NCBI GenBank assembly: GCA_035634255.1
Contig: DASQDI010000167.1
Span: forward strand, 1 to 64,000
Length of the DNA: 64,000 nucleotides
Origin: DATLMR01 sp035634255
Lineage (GTDB): Bacteria; Acidobacteriota; Blastocatellia; UBA7656
Direction: 5' to 3'
This document shows, piece by piece, positions 43,312 through 50,884 of this stretch. The notes under the pieces were generated by a model. It searched no databases and was not told where the DNA came from. It worked only from the letters and a program-made list of their open reading frames with translations. Position 1 is the first letter of the stretch, and every line of letters starts with the position of its first letter. Both the position numbers and the translations under genes were made by a program.

Positions 43312-44991
43312 TCACTTCACTATCAGCACGGAATTGCGATTCCCCGTCCCGTCGTCTTCGACGTTCTCGTTGGCCGGGTCGAGTATCCATATCCCGTCCA
43401 CGATGAATTTATAGGAGTATTTGCCGGGGGCCAGACTCACGCGCGCGACCCAGTCGTCGCCCTCCTTGGCGAAGAGGTACTGGGACTGGTTCCAGTTGTT
43501 GAACGACCCGGCGACCGCGACGATGCGCGCGTTCGGGTAGCCGGAGAGCCTGAAGCCCGCGTTGCCCGTGAGGCTCGCGGGGGGCAGTTCCAGGCGGCGC
43601 GCGGTGAAGTCCCGGCCGTCTATTCTTACGCTCATCCCCGCGACGTTGCCGCCCGCGTCTTTCGTGAAGGTGAAGCGCGCGTCGGAGAGGTATTCGTCGA
43701 GAAACTGCGAGTCGTTCTGCCCGATGAGCCTGCGCCGCGACTGGTGCGAGGGCGTCACCCAAAGCTGGCCGTTTTCGACATCCACGTCGTAGATAAAATT
43801 CGGCAGGGCGTTCGGGTCCACCTCGTACCGGCCCGCGTACCTCTTCAGAATCTCGGGGTCGACCCTGACCGCCGTCGGCAGCTTCATCCGCTCCGACAGG
43901 AAGATTCGCGCGAGCCTGTCGGAGATGAAGGCCGGGTTCGCGTGCTGAAAGTTCGAGAGCACTATGATCGCGCTCTTCTCTTCGGGGTACCGCGCGATGT
44001 AGGTCGCGAAGCCGTTGATCCCGCCCCCGTGACTGATTCGGCGCAGGCCGTATTGATCGTTCACGCCCCAGCCGTACCCGTAGTTGTTCCTGAACGGCGC
44101 AAGCATCTCGTCGAAAGATTTCTTCGAGAGCAGTTTGTCGGAGTAGTGCGCCTGGTCCCAAAGGTAGAGGTCTTCGACCGTCGAATACAGAGCCCCGGCG
44201 GCGTGCGGGAGCGACATGTCGAGGTAAGGGGCGTTTTCGAGCCTGTCCCCGCTCAACATGTACCCGTAGGCCCTGTCCCTGAGGACTTCGCTCGTGTGAT
44301 CGTAGCCGGTCGAGGCCATCTTCAGGGGCTCGAAGATGTTCTGCCGGAGGAACGATTCATAATCCTGGCCGGACGCCTTTTCGATGACGTGGCCGAGCAG
44401 GACGTAGCCGGAGTTGTTGTAGCTGAATTTCTCTCCGGGCTTGAATTCGAGCGGCCTGTCTTTGAAACGGCCTATCAATTCGTCGAGCCTGAGGGGGAGC
44501 GCCATGGTCTTCCTGAATTCCGGGAGGCTCGTGTAACTGGGGATGCCCGAAGTGTGAGTCAGCAGGTGGCGGATTGTCACGGGCTGCCACGCTTCCGGGC
44601 AGTTCTCCATGTACTTGCAGACGGAGTCCTGCGTGCTTAGCTTGCCCCTCTCCTGAAGCATCATGATGGCCGTCGCGGTGAACTGCTTGGTGATGGAGCC
44701 GATCCTGAACTTGGTTTGGGGGCGGTTGGGCACGTCGCTTTCTAGGTTGGACATGCCATAGCCCCTGCTCAAAACCACCTTGCCGTCCCGCGCGACGAGC
44801 ACCGCCCCGCTGAACTGCTTATCCCTGACCAGCCTGTTCAGGTATTCGTCGGCGGTCGCGACCTGCTTCTCGACAGGGACGGGGGCCTGAGCGGGTCGGG
44901 GGGCCTGGGCCGCGCCCGCGACCGCCAGCAAAGTCAGCAGCAGGGGCAGGGCCGCGAGCCTCGCGAGCCGCCTGTTCACTTTCCGCATCAT
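43312..44991 (-). CDS. Serine hydrolase (beta-lactamase/S12 family) with C-terminal glycogen-recognition domain
   Basis: A 559-residue exported enzyme. After a signal peptide (LAALPLLLTLLAVAGAAQA) comes a class C beta-lactamase-like domain with the S-x-x-K motif in GSITKQFTA, the Y-x-N motif in FSYNNSGYVLLG, and the late HGGGINGF. The final ~85 residues match an AMPK-type glycogen-binding (CBM48-like) fold: VAVAGSFNNWNQSQY and SLAPGKYSYKFIVDGIW. ATG 44991 (MM start) is preferred for the GGAGAG site and signal peptide; the frame is open 40 codons further. Family members are peptidases or esterases; attachment to polysaccharide is inferred. Confidence 0.88.
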   Translation of the reverse strand: MMRKVNRRLARLAALPLLLTLLAVAGAAQAPRPAQAPVPVEKQVATADEYLNRLVRDKQFSGAVLVARDGKVVLSRGYGMSNLESDVPNRPQTKFRIGSITKQFTATAIMMLQERGKLSTQDSVCKYMENCPEAWQPVTIRHLLTHTSGIPSYTSLPEFRKTMALPLRLDELIGRFKDRPLEFKPGEKFSYNNSGYVLLGHVIEKASGQDYESFLRQNIFEPLKMASTGYDHTSEVLRDRAYGYMLSGDRLENAPYLDMSLPHAAGALYSTVEDLYLWDQAHYSDKLLSKKSFDEMLAPFRNNYGYGWGVNDQYGLRRISHGGGINGFATYIARYPEEKSAIIVLSNFQHANPAFISDRLARIFLSERMKLPTAVRVDPEILKRYAGRYEVDPNALPNFIYDVDVENGQLWVTPSHQSRRRLIGQNDSQFLDEYLSDARFTFTKDAGGNVAGMSVRIDGRDFTARRLELPPASLTGNAGFRLSGYPNARIVAVAGSFNNWNQSQYLFAKEGDDWVARVSLAPGKYSYKFIVDGIWILDPANENVEDDGTGNRNSVLIVK

Positions 44992-45127
44992 CGTCTCTCC
45001 TACGGCGATTTCAAATTTGAAGTTCAGCTTGAGTACGGTCATTCGCCGGGCCGGGTTCCGGGACGGAAACGGCGGGCCGGGTCTGATCTTTGACCCGGCC
45101 CGCCGCTTCATTTTCGATGCGCGAACG

Positions 45128-46696
45128 TTACTCGACGGCGCGCGCGATCTCGGGGTTGAGCCCCTCCCACTTGCCCATGTACTCCCGCCGCTCGGCCTTC
45201 AGGCGCTCGACGATCTGGTCGTACTCTTCGGCGCGCGACTGCCGCTCGTAGAGCCTTCGCGGCTGAAGGATGTCGTGGTCTTCGGGCTCGATGCCGGGGA
45301 CGCTACGCGCGACTTCGTAGCCGAAATCGGGGTCCGTCTCCCACTCGATGGTGCCTTCTGCTATCGCCTTCACCAGGGCGGACGAGTGGTGTATGCGGAC
45401 CTTCTTCGACCTCTCGTCCTCGTCCCGCCCCCCGACCCGGCCGGTGTTCATCAGGTAGACTTCCATCGGGGACGAGTCGAGCAGTTCCCAGAAGCGGTTG
45501 CCCTGAAGGGCGTGCTTCATCGGGAAGAAGGGGTTCGTTCCGGGCACGCGGAGGAATTTGCCCGCCTCGGCGGCGCCGCCCGCCGACGTGCCGCGCGTCT
45601 CACCCAGCATGAAGTAGGCGGACGCCTGCGCCCGGTTGAGCCTCGCGACTCCGGGGATGATGTTGTCGTTGCGGTTGAGGATCAGCAGGAAGTCGGCCGA
45701 CTTGATCTCGCGCGCGTCCATCATACCCGCAATGTCCTGCATGCGGACGACGGCCCGGCCGTTCTGCGTGTAGCTCGTGTTGTAGAAATCGAGCTCGCCC
45801 GCCTCGTTCTGCGAGACGTTCTCGAGGTAGGCGTGGGGGGTCGTGACCGCGTGGAAGATGGTCGGCTCGTCCTTCTCGTTGAGGCCGAAAGTCTTCGCGA
45901 CGCACCCGTTCTCCGTCGCGTAGACCTTCCCCCCCGGCAGGAGCGCGAGGAAGTCGTCCTGGACGGGGGAGGAGTTGTTCTGCTTTGTGAAGGTGGTCGT
46001 GGTCTTGCCCGTGCCCGAAAGCCCGATGATCAGGCCGACGCGGTTGCGGTCGCCGACGGGTATGACCTTGCAGCCGGCGTGCAGCGCGAGCCCGCCCCGG
46101 TCGTAGACGATCTGGTTCCACATACGGAGGCCGCCTTTTTTCGACTCGCCGAAGTAGTCGCTGTTGAAGACGCGCGTGACCCCGTTCTGGAGGTCGACGG
46201 CGATGAGGCGGTCGGCCGGGTAGCCCTTCATCTCAAGGTTGGGCGTGTAGATTATGGTCAGGCGCGGCTCGAAGTTCTTCAGCTCCTCGTCGGTCGCCGG
46301 GTAATAAAGGTGCTTCTGCATGCCTGCGACGTTCGCATTCGATTTTTCGATGAGCAACCTCGCCGGGACGCGGAACTCCGGGTCGTTGCCGATGAACCCG
46401 TCGACGAGGATCATCTCGCACCCGCGGATGTATTCGTTCTGTATCCCGGACACCCGCTCGTACTCTTCGCGCGTGATGGTCGCGCCGTCCACGGTCTCCG
46501 GCGAATCGGTGACCACGAAGGTCGAGAGCTTCGAGCGCGAATCGACTCGCGTTTGAGTATTGGTGTTGTTATGGATCGTGACGCGAGTGTTGGGCATCTC
46601 TTCCGACAGCTCGCGCAAGCGTTCGGGCGAAGGGTTCCAGATTACGTTTCTGGGCTCAACCGACAGCCCGTTGGCTTTGACGTGGGGTTTACTCAT
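45128..46696 (-). CDS. pckA: Phosphoenolpyruvate carboxykinase (ATP)
   Basis: A 522-residue enzyme of gluconeogenesis that converts oxaloacetate and ATP to phosphoenolpyruvate, CO2 and ADP. The kinase-1a loop is IIGLSGTGKTTT near residue 240; the preceding NQIVYDRGGLALHAGC and the DDFLALLPGG and NRNDNIIPGV elements are conserved in the ATP type. The length agrees with the family (~520-540). It stands in a leftward series but is separated by about 100-140 bases on both sides, so it probably has its own promoter. Confidence 0.96.
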   Translation of the reverse strand: MSKPHVKANGLSVEPRNVIWNPSPERLRELSEEMPNTRVTIHNNTNTQTRVDSRSKLSTFVVTDSPETVDGATITREEYERVSGIQNEYIRGCEMILVDGFIGNDPEFRVPARLLIEKSNANVAGMQKHLYYPATDEELKNFEPRLTIIYTPNLEMKGYPADRLIAVDLQNGVTRVFNSDYFGESKKGGLRMWNQIVYDRGGLALHAGCKVIPVGDRNRVGLIIGLSGTGKTTTTFTKQNNSSPVQDDFLALLPGGKVYATENGCVAKTFGLNEKDEPTIFHAVTTPHAYLENVSQNEAGELDFYNTSYTQNGRAVVRMQDIAGMMDAREIKSADFLLILNRNDNIIPGVARLNRAQASAYFMLGETRGTSAGGAAEAGKFLRVPGTNPFFPMKHALQGNRFWELLDSSPMEVYLMNTGRVGGRDEDERSKKVRIHHSSALVKAIAEGTIEWETDPDFGYEVARSVPGIEPEDHDILQPRRLYERQSRAEEYDQIVERLKAERREYMGKWEGLNPEIARAVE

Positions 46697-46794
46697 CTAT
46701 CTCCTCCATGATGGTCTTAAGAAAAGTCGCTGTTAAATAGTTAGTAATCATACCTGTCTGCAAATTATTCCGCACAAGCGTTCGCAATGGCAAG

Positions 46795-47820
46795 CTATCT
46801 GAGCCGGTTCAATTCTTCGAGGACGGCTGCGGTGTAAGCGAGCGCCTCGGGGTCCGCGGGCACTAGCGCGTCGAGGTCCGTAGACATGAACTTATAGCTG
46901 AAGCGCCCCCGTTTATCCAGGTAGAGCCGGAGGTCGCCCTGCTGCGTGTTGGCGGGCGCGGCGCACACGATGAAAGTCTTCCCGACCTGCCTCGGCGGCA
47001 GGACGTTCGGGGGGTTGGAAGCTATGATGACATCCACCTGCGGGTTCTCCTCCGCCAGCCTCGCCGCGTTCTTGAGGTCCGTGTGGGCGACGACGACGAG
47101 CAGGTCGCACTTAGCCCGGAGCTCGGGCACGAGCCTGCGCGCGGCCGCGAACATCTCCCTAGTGGAGTCGCCGGGATTTTCACCCCCGCCCCTCGGCTCG
47201 AACACCCCCAGGAAGCCGACCTTCAGGCCCCGGCCCCTGTTCGGGATGCGCGGCCCGGAGACCTCTTTGATAAGGTAGGGCGGCGGCGCGGAGACTTCGG
47301 GGCCGACCCTGAGGTTCGCTGAAACGATCCGCCTGATCGCCGGCATCATCTCCGCGCGGGCGCTCAGGCCGTCGCGCGCGAGGTACTTCTGGGCGGCCAC
47401 GGAATCGGACCGCCCGACGTTCAGCACGTCGACCGGCCACCGGTTGAAAGACTTCATGACCAGATCGTTCTGCGCGGACATCTTCGCCGACGAGCCGCCG
47501 AACAGGAAGCCCCCGGCCTCGACCTGAAGGACGGCCGTGTCCTTGAACTTCTTCTTAAAAGCTTCTAAGTAGCCGACGCGACGCGCCAGCCCCCCTCGGG
47601 GGTGCGCTCAGTCGCAGGTGTCGAGGTTGCCGCGCATGTTGGCCGTGAAGAGGAGCGCGAGCGCCGCCCCGTCATCGGCCCCGAGCCGCTCGTCTAAGCC
47701 GCCCGGCTTCGCCTCCGCCGGCGGGGACGCGGTCTGCGGGTTGACGGAGACCGACAGCAGAGCGATCACCGCGATACTGGCTAACTTTTTAAAGAGAATC
47801 TTTTTGAACAATGTCCCCAC
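46795..47820 (-). CDS. Metallophosphatase/5'-nucleotidase-like protein, candidate selenoprotein (in-frame TGA)
   Basis: One reading frame of 342 codons interrupted only by TGA at 47610-47608. Before it the protein has a signal peptide (LASIAVIALLSVSVNPQTA) and LLFTANMRGNLDTCD; after it the same frame continues with AHPRGGLARRVGYLEAFKKK, then VLQVEAGGFLFGG, a DLLVVVAHTDLKNA strand and a NPPNVLPPRQVGKTFIV block. Relatives of 5'-nucleotidase-type metallophosphatases carry a C-x-C at this place (EPCGC...GGLARR), so the TGA sits at the second Cys, giving C-D-U. A candidate SECIS hairpin follows (47571-47591). GTG 47820 or TTG 47811 (better ribosome site) may start it. Alternatives are a genuine nonsense mutation. 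It follows ornithine cyclodeaminase by 20 bases. Confidence 0.7.
47571..47591 (-). promoter_or_regulatory. Candidate bacterial SECIS hairpin after the in-frame TGA
   Basis: On the minus strand, bases +17 to +25 after the TGA (GGCTGGCGC) can pair with +29 to +37 (GCGTCGGCT), a 9-bp stem with three G-U pairs, leaving the loop GTC. The loop begins with G and lies 25 bases from the TGA, within the 16-37 base range described for bacterial SECIS elements. A competing hairpin (CCCCC/GGGGG at +6 to +18) overlaps the region. Fold is by eye. Confidence 0.45.
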
Positions 47821-47840
47821 CTTTCAGGGTGCGTCCGGCC

Positions 47841-48809
47841 CTACTGCCCTTCGCCCCAGAGGTTGACCTCTTCCCCGACGCCGCGCTCGCGCGCGCGGTT
47901 ATAGACCGGCAGAGCCACGGCGATGTCTTCGAGCGCGATGCCGTTGGACTTGAACAGGGTGACATCCTCTTCCGACGCGCGCCCCCTGACGCGGCCCGCG
48001 ACGATGCCGCCCAGTTCCTCCACCGACTCCCAGCTAATGACCCCGCGCTCGATGGCGGGCAGGAGGTCGCCCGCTTCCATGCGTGACTGCTCAAGCGAAT
48101 CGACCGCGATCACGTCCGCGCGGCGCACGGTCTCGACATCGATCTCGCTCTTCGAGAGGAAGTTCGAGCCGACCGCGTTGATGTGCGCGCCGGGCTCGAC
48201 GAGCGAGCCGTCGAAGACCGGGGCGCGGGCGCTCGTGGCCGTGATGATGATGGCCCGGCCCCGCGCGGCCTCCTCGGGGGTCGAGGCGGGCGTCACCTCG
48301 ACGCGGAGCATGGAGCTCATCCGGCGGGAGAAGGCCTCGCGCCGCTCCGGGTCGCGGCCGTAAGCCTTTATGGACCTGATGCGCCGCACGGCGCAGACGG
48401 CCTTCAACTGGCTCTCGGCCTGCCACCCGGTCCCGAATACGCCGACCGTGTCGGAGGACTCGCGCGACATGTACTTCGTGGCGACCCCGCTGGCCGCGCC
48501 GGTCCTCATCTGGCCGAGGCGGTCGGCCTCGATCATCGCGAGCAGGTCGCCGGTCGCCGCCTCGTAGAGCAGGACCAGAAACCGCGCGCCCTTGCGCGAG
48601 ACCGTGTAGGTCTTCAGGCCGAAGACCCCGAGCTCGCGGTCCCCGGCCGACATGACGTGGAGTTGCGAGACGGGCGTCGCGACCCGGTGGCGCGGCCTCA
48701 CGGTCGCCTTGCCCTCGGCCTGATGCCTCAGGGCATCTTCGACGGCCTTTATCGCCGTCTCCATGTCGAGCAGCTCCGTCACGTGGTGTTCTCTCAGTAA
48801 TAAAGCCAT
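47841..48809 (-). CDS. Ornithine cyclodeaminase/mu-crystallin family protein
   Basis: A 322-residue NAD(P)-dependent enzyme. Hallmarks are LIEADRLGQMRTGAASGVATKY, then the dinucleotide-binding GVFGTGWQAESQLKAV, and the EPGAHINAVGSNFLSKSEID block. Members turn ornithine into proline or act as alanine dehydrogenases or imine reductases; the substrate cannot be fixed. ATG 48809 gives the family's normal N-terminus (ALLLREHHVTELLDM); the frame is open 27 codons upstream over the end of the VWFA gene. It sits between the VWFA gene (20 bases) and the metallophosphatase gene (20 bases), so the three may be one transcript. Confidence 0.88.
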   Translation of the reverse strand: MALLLREHHVTELLDMETAIKAVEDALRHQAEGKATVRPRHRVATPVSQLHVMSAGDRELGVFGLKTYTVSRKGARFLVLLYEAATGDLLAMIEADRLGQMRTGAASGVATKYMSRESSDTVGVFGTGWQAESQLKAVCAVRRIRSIKAYGRDPERREAFSRRMSSMLRVEVTPASTPEEAARGRAIIITATSARAPVFDGSLVEPGAHINAVGSNFLSKSEIDVETVRRADVIAVDSLEQSRMEAGDLLPAIERGVISWESVEELGGIVAGRVRGRASEEDVTLFKSNGIALEDIAVALPVYNRARERGVGEEVNLWGEGQ

Positions 48810-48828
48810 ATTGGTTTTCAGCCGATTT

Positions 48829-49917
48829 TCAGTTTCCGGGGGCCCGGTAGCCCGAGCGAGCGCGCACCGTCGCTCCGGGGTGCCGGACATCCACTCGTAT
48901 CTGTCGCCAGCGGCCGTCGCGGGCCTCGTTGATCGGGTAATAGCTTATCGAATACTGCGAGCGCAGCTCGTCGGCCACCTGCTTGTACACCGCGCCCAGG
49001 TCCGTGAGCGCGTTCACCGGGTAGACGCGCCCGCCCGTGCGCTCGGCCATCTCGCGCTCCTCGCGCAGGGCATTCTCGTAGAGCCATGCGTTGATCTCGC
49101 GCTTCACCAGGGGGGACATCACTTCGCGCGGGCGAAAGCGCTCGGGCGAGTCGGGGTCTACCGCCGCGTAGTAGCGGTCGACCTGGCTCTGTGAAAAGTT
49201 CACGTAGCCGGGGTCTGTGCGGGGCTTGAGCAGCCCTTCGAGCGTGGCCTGTTCGGTGTTCAGGTTTAGAAAATAGAAGCTGGCCTCGGACTTCTCGACC
49301 AGGGGGGAGATGTCTTTATACGCGAGCCGGCTCTTCGAATCCACGCCGTCGGACAGACAGACGATGGCCTTGCGCCCTTCGATCTTCCCGAGCGGGCTGT
49401 CTTCGATGGCGAGGAAGAGGGCGTCATAAAACGACGTGCCGGTCTTCGAGGTGAACCTGTAATCGCCGGGGCCGGCGGCGGGCGCGATGGAGTCGATGGC
49501 GGCCTCGACCCTGGCGCGGCCGTCGTCGAACTCCGAGATCATCTCCACTTCGCCGCTGAACACGATGACGCCGACGCGGTCGTCGGGGCGCAACCGCGCC
49601 ACGAAGCCCTTGGCCGCCCGCTTGATGAGTTCTATGTCGTCGCTCGTCGAGCCCGAAATGTCGAGCAGGAGCATGAGGGCGAAAGGCACCTCCGCCGTGG
49701 CGAAATGGTCTATCTTCTGCCTCACCCCGTCTTCATAAATGGTGAAGTCCGCGGCCTTCAGAGACCTGACCGGGCGGTTGCCCTGGTCCCTCACCGAGGC
49801 GGTCACCGTCACGAGGTCCGCCCGGAGCTTTATCGGCTCGTCGCGGTCATCCTGCGCGCGCGCGGCGGCCGCCAACAGCAGAATCAGGAGGGCGGATTTG
49901 CATGCTTTCGTCACCAT
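48829..49917 (-). CDS. Exported VWFA-domain protein (acidobacterial VWFA-related family)
   Basis: A 362-residue protein with a signal peptide (ALLILLLAAAARAQ), a short beta domain (VTVTASVRDQGNRPVRSLKA) and a von Willebrand A domain. The metal-site motif LLLDISGSTSDD is intact, with LRPDDRVGVIVFSG and AIVCLSDGVDSKS following. The layout agrees with the TIGR03436 VWFA-related proteins typical of Acidobacteria. ATG 49917 is preferred because the signal peptide begins there; the open frame extends 49 codons upstream. It probably mediates envelope protein contacts. Confidence 0.88.
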   Translation of the reverse strand: MVTKACKSALLILLLAAAARAQDDRDEPIKLRADLVTVTASVRDQGNRPVRSLKAADFTIYEDGVRQKIDHFATAEVPFALMLLLDISGSTSDDIELIKRAAKGFVARLRPDDRVGVIVFSGEVEMISEFDDGRARVEAAIDSIAPAAGPGDYRFTSKTGTSFYDALFLAIEDSPLGKIEGRKAIVCLSDGVDSKSRLAYKDISPLVEKSEASFYFLNLNTEQATLEGLLKPRTDPGYVNFSQSQVDRYYAAVDPDSPERFRPREVMSPLVKREINAWLYENALREEREMAERTGGRVYPVNALTDLGAVYKQVADELRSQYSISYYPINEARDGRWRQIRVDVRHPGATVRARSGYRAPGN

Positions 49918-50205
49918 AATTCCCACGCCGGGCACTGTTAATCCTAGCCCGTACACGGCTCTCTTGCCAACACCGCGGAGCCGAATCATTTTTTGGACAC
50001 CTCCATGCGAGTGTGTTATGGTTTTTATTCGACCAAAATGTCTTTGCACTCTAAGGAATCTCACTTCAGCCTTATGGGTTAAACGCCGTTCCCGCTAAAG
50101 TGAGCTTTTCTTTTCTGCAACGATGAACCGCTGACGGACATCAGGGACAGACTTCGTGGATATTCGAGATTCCTTTGATGACCATTTACATAGCTGGAGG
50201 TAGCG

Positions 50206-50643
50206 ATGTCAGAAGACAACACAGTCAAGGATGGGGATCAGATTTCCCTGCATTATACGGGCTCGCTCGAAGACGGGACGGTGTTCGATTCTTCCGAAGG
50301 GGGTGACCCGCTCAGCTTCACGGTCGGCTCGGGGCAGGTCATACCGGGTTTCGACGAAGGCGTGCGCGGGATGAAGGTCGGCGAGGCGCGCGAGATTACG
50401 ATAACGCCGGACCAGGCTTACGGCGAGTACCACGAAGAGCTGGTGAAGGTCGTCCCCCGCGCCGCTTTCCCGCCCGACGTTACCCCCGCCGTGGGACTCG
50501 GCTTCGAGCTGGAGCTGCCTTCAGGACAATCCATGCCCGTGCGCATCATCGACGTTGAAGGCGAGAACGTCACCCTCGATGCCAACCATCTGCTGGCCGG
50601 AGAGACTCTTCACTTCCGCGTCACCCTCGTCGGGATTCAGTAG
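50206..50643 (+). CDS. FKBP-type peptidyl-prolyl isomerase (SlyD-like)
   Basis: A 145-residue isomerase of the SlyD type. The FKBP core reads ISLHYTGSLEDGTVFDSS and VIPGFDEGVRGMKVGE, followed by the inserted flap domain (PDQAYGEYHEELVKVVPRAAF) and the final LHFRVTLVGI. The metal-binding His/Cys tail of E. coli SlyD is absent. It would catalyse proline isomerisation and chaperone folding in the cytoplasm. GGAGGTAGCG precedes the ATG. A GC-rich hairpin lies just after the stop. Confidence 0.93.
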   Translation: MSEDNTVKDGDQISLHYTGSLEDGTVFDSSEGGDPLSFTVGSGQVIPGFDEGVRGMKVGEAREITITPDQAYGEYHEELVKVVPRAAFPPDVTPAVGLGFELELPSGQSMPVRIIDVEGENVTLDANHLLAGETLHFRVTLVGIQ

Positions 50644-50660
50644 GTATCATTAGATTCGTG

Positions 50661-50685
50661 TGGGGCGGCCGCATGAGCCGCCCCA
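50661..50685 (+). terminator. Hairpin after the FKBP isomerase gene
   Basis: TGGGGCGGC (50661-50669) pairs with GCCGCCCCA (50677-50685) around a 7-base loop, 18 bases after the stop. No T-tract follows. Confidence 0.55.
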
Positions 50686-50760
50686 TACAGTGACCCCAAC
50701 CCCACTTTAATTAACCCGGCTCGCGTCGATACGCTCATCCCATTTCGACTGGCGAGCGCC

Positions 50761-50813
50761 CGCGGCCACGCCCGCGCAGCCGGGTAGGGGTGTGGCGCGC
50801 GGGCGTGGCCGCG
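50761..50813. repeat. Long GC-rich inverted repeat
   Basis: CGCGGCCACGCCCGCGC (50761-50777) is perfectly complementary to 50797-50813, with a 19-base loop. It lies 72 bases upstream of the HyuA start and could be a terminator, a REP-like element or a protein-binding palindrome. Confidence 0.6.
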
Positions 50814-50884
50814 CGCTTGGCTCGCTCCACCCTATGCCGTACAATCGGCCCTTTGAAACCCATCTTTCGTGCGGAGCGTGAAGA

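Noticed and set aside
45017..46711. 564-codon plus-strand frame opposite pckA
   Set aside because: Antisense shadow of pckA, no ribosome site or motif.
47790..47810. TAAAGAGAATCT match to the REP-like unit inside the metallophosphatase gene
   Set aside because: It is explained by Lys/Phe codons of the signal peptide region and lacks the flanking arms.
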